This document shows positions 60,377-64,000 of a stretch of DNA of 64,000 bases, piece after piece. Source of the DNA: an uncultured Alistipes sp. (lineage in GTDB: Bacteria; Bacteroidota; Bacteroidia; Bacteroidales; Rikenellaceae); assembly GCA_900546065.1 (NCBI GenBank), contig URBK01000010.1, forward strand, positions 31,236 to 95,235, read 5' to 3'. A program made the position numbers and the translations under genes. How positions within the stretch are numbered: the first letter of the stretch is position 1; every line of letters starts with the position of its first letter. Under the pieces are notes generated by a model that ran no database searches, was not told where the DNA came from, and saw only the letters and a program-made list of their open reading frames with translations.

Positions 60377-60829
60377 TTACTCGCGGTTGCGCGAGTCGAT
60401 CCATATCGTCACGGGGCCGTCGTTCACAAGCTCCACCTTCATGTCGGCGCCGAACACCCCCGTGGCGACCTTGCCCCCGAAAGAGGAGCGCACGCTCTCC
60501 ACGAAGCGTTCGTATATGGGCCGCGACACCGCCTCGGGCGCCGACCTGATGTAAGATGGGCGGTTGCCGCGGCGGGTCGAGGCGAAGAGCGTGAACTGGC
60601 TCACGATCATGATCTGCCCCCCGGCCTGCGTCACGTCGAGGTTCATGACCCCGTCCGCATCGTCGAAGATACGCAGCCGCAGCAGCTTGCCCGCAAGCCA
60701 TGCGATATCGTCGTCGCCGTCGGCGGCCTCGACGCCAGCGAATACCAGCAGGCCGCCGTCGATGTGCGAATACTCGCGCCCGTCGATCGAGAGCGTGGCG
60801 CGGCTTACTCTCTGTATAAGGATTCTCAT
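60377..60829 (-). CDS. dtd: D-aminoacyl-tRNA deacylase
   Basis: Hydrolyses D-aminoacyl-tRNAs and glycine mischarged on tRNA-Ala, a proofreading enzyme of translation. The 150-residue length and the motifs MRILIQRVSRATLSIDGREY, VSQFTLFASTRRGNRPSY and a C-terminal GVFGADMKVELVNDGPVTIW match the DTD family, including the SQFTL active-site threonine region and the GP motif near the end. It lies 32 nt after the pseudouridine synthase gene and 25 nt before the nuclease gene. Confidence 0.95.
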   Translation of the reverse strand: MRILIQRVSRATLSIDGREYSHIDGGLLVFAGVEAADGDDDIAWLAGKLLRLRIFDDADGVMNLDVTQAGGQIMIVSQFTLFASTRRGNRPSYIRSAPEAVSRPIYERFVESVRSSFGGKVATGVFGADMKVELVNDGPVTIWIDSRNRE

Positions 60830-60861
60830 TGTCCGTTACGTATGGATTTATCGCTTGGATA

Positions 60862-61554
60862 TCATCGCTGCGACTCTTCGAAGAAGGCCCACAGGCGGTC
60901 GCCCGCAGGCACGGGGGCCGTGACGCGGATCGTCTCATGGCTTACCGGGTGCGTGAACTCCACACACCGCGAGTGGAGCGAGATGCCGCCGTCGGGATTC
61001 GAGCGGCGCGCCCCGTACTTCAGGTCGCCGCGTATCGGACACCCGATCTTCGAGAGCTGCGCCCGGATCTGGTGGTGGCGTCCCGTCAGAAGCCGCACCT
61101 CCACGAGCGTGTAGTTCGTGGCGCGGGCCGCTACGCGGTACTCCAGCTCCGCACGCTTCGCATCGCCGCGCGGCGCATCCAGCGCACGCGAGCGGTTCGT
61201 GCGTCCGTCACGCAGGATGTAGTGCACCAGCCGCCCCTGCTCCGGAGAGGGCGTATGCTCCGTAATGGCCCAATAGCTCTTCGAGATGCGCCCCTCGCGG
61301 ATCATGTCGTTAAGGCGCGTCAGTGCCTTCGACGTCTTGGCGAAGAGCACAGCCCCGCTCACGGGACGGTCGATGCGGTGCACAACGCCCAGAAAGACTC
61401 CGCCCGCCTTGTGGTCGCGCACCTTGATCATGGCCTTGATCTCGGTCTCCAGCGCATCGTCCGTCTCGCGGTCGGGCTGCACCAGATCACCGCAGTGTTT
61501 GTTCACCACCATCAGGTGGTTGTCCTCGTAGAGTATGTCGTCGGGTGTGAACAT
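60862..61554 (-). CDS. RluA-family RNA pseudouridine synthase
   Basis: Isomerises specific uridines of rRNA or tRNA to pseudouridine. The 230-residue protein is a bare RluA catalytic domain without an S4 domain. VNKHCGDLVQPD is motif I, GVVHRIDRPVSGAVLFAKT the catalytic motif II, where the Asp of HRIDRPVSG is the nucleophile, and LLTGRHHQIRAQLSKIGCPI motif III. Target position cannot be told. It starts 10 nt after the cytidine deaminase stop, so they share a transcript. Confidence 0.92.
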   Translation of the reverse strand: MFTPDDILYEDNHLMVVNKHCGDLVQPDRETDDALETEIKAMIKVRDHKAGGVFLGVVHRIDRPVSGAVLFAKTSKALTRLNDMIREGRISKSYWAITEHTPSPEQGRLVHYILRDGRTNRSRALDAPRGDAKRAELEYRVAARATNYTLVEVRLLTGRHHQIRAQLSKIGCPIRGDLKYGARRSNPDGGISLHSRCVEFTHPVSHETIRVTAPVPAGDRLWAFFEESQR

Positions 61555-61564
61555 GTATTGGATG

Positions 61565-62020
61565 TCAGAGTTTGAATGTGAATGGCAGCAGGTCGGCCGC
61601 CGACCCTACTACCGTCGCCGTGCCCCCGCCCGCCATGATGATACGTATGGGCGAGCCCTGACGGCGCTCCACGTCGAGCAGCGTCTGCCGGCACGCCCCG
61701 CACGGGTAACACTCGCGCGGCGAGGGGTCCGAAGCTATCGCCACGGCCTCCACAGCATCCCCCGCATGGCATGCACCCACGTGGTAGAGAAGCGTGCGCT
61801 CGGCACACAGCCCCGAGGGGAAGACCTCGCTCTCGATATTCGAGCCGCTCACCACGCGGCCGCTCGCAAGCCGCGCCGCAGCCCCCACGCGGAAGTGCGA
61901 ATAGGGTGCATAGGAATCACGTGTGGCGCGCTCGGCCGCCTCCACAAGCTGCCGGTCCTGCTCGGGCAGCGGGTGCGACGCGTCATAGCTCTCGTAGTCG
62001 AATTTCATCTCCCGTTTCAT
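61565..62020 (-). CDS. cdd: Cytidine deaminase
   Basis: Deaminates cytidine and deoxycytidine to uridines for salvage. The 151-residue protein is of the small tetrameric type. The zinc site is C72-A-E in SGLCAERTLLYH, with Glu74 as proton shuttle, and CYPCGACRQTL supplying Cys107 and Cys110. NIESEVFPSG binds the ribose. The start at 62020 (MKREMKFDYE) was chosen; 62008 is an alternative. A full promoter lies 24 nt upstream, making this the first gene of the five-gene run. Confidence 0.93.
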   Translation of the reverse strand: MKREMKFDYESYDASHPLPEQDRQLVEAAERATRDSYAPYSHFRVGAAARLASGRVVSGSNIESEVFPSGLCAERTLLYHVGACHAGDAVEAVAIASDPSPRECYPCGACRQTLLDVERRQGSPIRIIMAGGGTATVVGSAADLLPFTFKL

Positions 62021-62043
62021 GGCGTCGGATATTTGGTCAACAA

Positions 62044-62074
62044 CAAAAATACAACAATCGGCGCAAGATTCAAA
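62044..62074 (-). promoter_or_regulatory. Promoter of the cdd operon
   Basis: On the minus strand TTTG (62074-62071), 19 nt, then TATTTTTG (62051-62044). It is divergent from the lipoprotein gene at 62225. Confidence 0.75.
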
Positions 62075-62145
62075 ATATGCGGGCCGGATTATAATTTTTC
62101 CCTCTGCGGGCGGGTTGCGGAGCCGCGTCGGATGCGAATTTTTCG

Positions 62146-62153
62146 TATCTTTG
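62146..62153 (+). promoter_or_regulatory. Probable -7 box of the lipoprotein gene
   Basis: TATCTTTG lies 71 nt before the ATG. The nearest TTG (62115-62117) is 28 nt away, longer than ideal. Confidence 0.45.
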
Positions 62154-62224
62154 GGCATCACCGCCGCGGCCGCAGGCCGAGCGCGGAGCCAAACACCGCC
62201 AAAACATCCCGAAACACCCTCGAT

Positions 62225-63409
62225 ATGAAAAACATACTCCTGCGCACCGCTCTCTCGGCCGTCATCCTCGCCGCCATGACGGGCTGCTCGCTGCTCAAGG
62301 TGTCGCTCTCGACGGGCGAGCCAATATCCCCGGACGACGCCCGCGTGCGGGTCATGACGCGCGCCCTCTACTACGACCTCTCGAACGACATAGTCACGGC
62401 CGCCGACTCCGTGGCCAAGGACTCCGACATCGACCTGCGCATACGCGCCATACGCTGGAAGATACGCATCACGCGCGCCGCCGTCTCGGCCGCCATGCAG
62501 ACCATCCCCGACGTGGCGCTGGCCGACACGTGGATCCTCTGCACGCGCATGGACCGCGCCTTCACCCGCCTGCCCGACTCGCTGCTCTTCGGGCGCTACA
62601 CCCCCATGATGCGCCAGACGGCACAACGCATGAAACTCAAGGTCGACTCCGTGGCGCACGAGGCCCTCACGGCCGAACGCTACGATCTGATGAAGGAGTA
62701 TGTCGAGCAGTACATACGCCGCAACCGCCCCCGCGCCGACGAGAACGTCACCCCGCAGAACACAACCCTCGCGTGGATCGAGTTCATGAAGAGCAAGGGC
62801 ATAGACGTCAGCTTCGACTCGGGATCCATCGCCGACGTCGTATCCGACATGAGCGACAAGATGAGCGGCCAGACCGGACAGTTCACAAACAGCCTCATCT
62901 GGTCGAAGGACATACTCGAGATCGAGTGGCAGAGGGACAGCATGTCGCAATACGTCGCCGCACAGATGGACAGCCTCGACCGCAGCTTCGAACGTATCGT
63001 CGTGGTGATGGAGAACATACCCGAAATATCCGATTCGGTGATGGTGCGCTTCAACCTCCATGTCGAGCAGGTGCTCGCCTCGCTCGAGAGCAGCCTCGAC
63101 TATGTCTTCGGGCAGGTCGACTTGCAGCGCAGCGAACTCCAGCGTTATGTCTCGGCCGAGCGCGAGGCCATAATCCGCCAAACCGCCGAGTCGGCTCAGG
63201 GCATGGTCCAGCAGGCTCTCGACCAAGTGCCCGCCATCGTCAGCCGCGTGGCCGTATGGCTCGTGCTGCTGGCCATCGTGGTGCTCGGGCTGCCATTCAC
63301 CGCAGGATACTGGGTCGGAACCCTCAGGGAACGCGCACGACAGCGTAAGCATACACGCCCCGACAACAACGCCCCGTCCGACAACACTCAGCAGGACAGC
63401 GCCCGATAA
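62225..63409 (+). CDS. Coiled-coil lipoprotein with C-terminal membrane helix
   Basis: A 394-residue protein of no recognised family. The leader ends in the lipobox MTGC (Cys21). The next 300 residues are helical, with coiled-coil character from about 235 to 335 (SMSQYVAAQMDSLDRSFERI, then LQRSELQRYVSAEREAIIRQ). A strong membrane helix near residues 345-367 (VAVWLVLLAIVVLGLPFTAG) is followed by a basic, polar tail. A lipid at one end and a helix at the other could bridge two membranes or hold a hairpin-like stalk on one; this is inference. It is monocistronic. Confidence 0.7.
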   Translation: MKNILLRTALSAVILAAMTGCSLLKVSLSTGEPISPDDARVRVMTRALYYDLSNDIVTAADSVAKDSDIDLRIRAIRWKIRITRAAVSAAMQTIPDVALADTWILCTRMDRAFTRLPDSLLFGRYTPMMRQTAQRMKLKVDSVAHEALTAERYDLMKEYVEQYIRRNRPRADENVTPQNTTLAWIEFMKSKGIDVSFDSGSIADVVSDMSDKMSGQTGQFTNSLIWSKDILEIEWQRDSMSQYVAAQMDSLDRSFERIVVVMENIPEISDSVMVRFNLHVEQVLASLESSLDYVFGQVDLQRSELQRYVSAEREAIIRQTAESAQGMVQQALDQVPAIVSRVAVWLVLLAIVVLGLPFTAGYWVGTLRERARQRKHTRPDNNAPSDNTQQDSAR

Positions 63410-63482
63410 GATAACGCCCCGCAGGATAACGGCCGCGTACAGAAGTTGCGGCAGAGACGGATCCCGAAAACTGCGTTTCCGA

Positions 63483-63514
63483 TTTGTCTCTGCCCGCGGC
63501 TTTGAGTATCTTTG
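63483..63514 (+). promoter_or_regulatory. Promoter of the second DMT transporter gene
   Basis: TTTG (63483-63486), 20 nt, then TATCTTTG (63507-63514). Full consensus; the leader is about 50 nt. Confidence 0.8.
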
Positions 63515-63568
63515 CCGCCGGAAAAGGGCGCGCACCCCAATGTGCCGCCACAGCAACCATTGACCCAC

Positions 63569-64000
63569 ATGACAAACGACAAGATCAAAGGATACCTCTG
63601 CGGCGCCGTCTCGGGCGCCTCGTACGGGCTTATACCCCTCTTCTCGCTGCCGCTGCTGCGCCGCGGCGTGGACTTCGACTCGCTGCTCTTCTACCGATAT
63701 CTGATCGCCGCCGCCGTGCTCGGCATCATCACCCGCCTGCAGGGCCGCGACTTCGCCCTGCGCCGCGACGAGATACCCTTCATCGCCGCCCTCGGCGTGT
63801 TGTTCGCCCTCTCGTCGATACTCATGTTCATGGCCTTCGACTATATGCCCACGGGTCTCGTATCGACCCTCTTCTTCATATACCCGATACTCGTGGCGCT
63901 GATCATGGCCGCGGCATACGGCGAGCGGATGACGTGGTGCCGCTCGCTCTCGCTCGCACTCGCCGTCGGAGGCATCGCCCTGCTCTACCTGCGCGGCGGC
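63569..64000 (+). CDS. EamA/DMT-family transporter, 3' truncated
   Basis: N-terminal 144 residues of an inner-membrane EamA transporter, cut by the window edge. It starts MTNDKIKGYLCGAVSGASYG and shows about five helices of the first EamA repeat, including FYRYLIAAAVLGIITRLQ and MPTGLVSTLFFIYPILVALI, the typical helix-4 pattern. A family member should run for about 300 residues. It is a different gene from the transporter that opens the window, although of the same superfamily. Substrate unknown. Confidence 0.88.
   Translation, partial: MTNDKIKGYLCGAVSGASYGLIPLFSLPLLRRGVDFDSLLFYRYLIAAAVLGIITRLQGRDFALRRDEIPFIAALGVLFALSSILMFMAFDYMPTGLVSTLFFIYPILVALIMAAAYGERMTWCRSLSLALAVGGIALLYLRGG

Noticed and set aside
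3..64000. DMT transporters at both window ends as flanking repeats of a mobile segment
   Set aside because: They are different parts of different proteins (C-terminal and N-terminal pieces), with no nucleotide repeat or integrase gene; coincidence of window placement.

Overview
The window is a piece of a GC-rich Bacteroidales chromosome, most like an Alistipes/Rikenellaceae genome (inference). Promoters follow the Bacteroidetes pattern (TTG or TTTG, 19-21 nt, then TAnnTTTG), and no Shine-Dalgarno sequences stand out. There are many secreted or lipobox-bearing proteins and the usual Bacteroidales families (DUF4924, DUF3795, DUF1080, tricorn-like S41 protease, BamA followed by two Skp/OmpH proteins). 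Most of it is housekeeping chromosome with scattered carbohydrate-active enzymes. I see no phage, insertion sequence, integrase, CRISPR array or rRNA.

Layout. 1-9 kb: a truncated DMT transporter, a GH30 lipoprotein, tsaC and a thioesterase, YebC, CCA-adding enzyme and pdxJ on the minus strand, then nadK and uppS. 9-15 kb: bamA, two Skp/OmpH genes and two unknown proteins. 15-26 kb, almost all minus strand: an N-acetylhexosamine-kinase-like protein, a CBM9-like protein, PAP2, HdeD, a DUF1080-like/PHP fusion with a clan-A-like glycosidase, a HAD phosphatase, a SPOR protein, a lipoprotein, menaquinone methyltransferase and a LolC/E-type permease. 26-31 kb: a Zn-metalloprotease/SGNH/MBOAT operon, then a 600-nt non-coding region carrying two copies of a structured RNA-like motif, the second abutting a DprA-like gene. 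31-38 kb: a secreted unknown, queD, polA and a GH51 arabinofuranosidase. 38-46 kb: a structured leader with an intrinsic terminator ahead of glnK-amtB, an HD hydrolase overlapping an HhH/DUF3795 protein, tRNA-Leu(UAG), an FAD dehydrogenase and two glycosyltransferases. 46-54 kb: a probable stand-alone ncRNA, a GH78-like rhamnosidase, a DUF1080 protein and a tricorn-like protease. 54-64 kb: murA (Asp at the usual Cys115 position), thymidine kinase, a secreted TIM-barrel isomerase, rpmH, a minus-strand cdd-rluA-dtd-nuclease-DUF4924 operon, a lipoprotein with a C-terminal membrane helix, and the start of a second DMT transporter.

How the genes fit together. Envelope biogenesis (uppS, bamA, skp, murA, LolC/E-like permease, MBOAT/SGNH) and polysaccharide breakdown (GH30, GH51, GH78, the clan-A-like enzyme, DUF1080 and isomerase proteins) dominate. 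The glycosidases stand alone rather than in a SusC/SusD locus; no SusC or SusD gene is present. The least explained material is non-coding: the paired 30.5/30.9-kb RNA motif, the glnK leader, the 46.4-kb RNA, and a recurring habit of carrying unrelated short tandem repeats just beyond gene ends.
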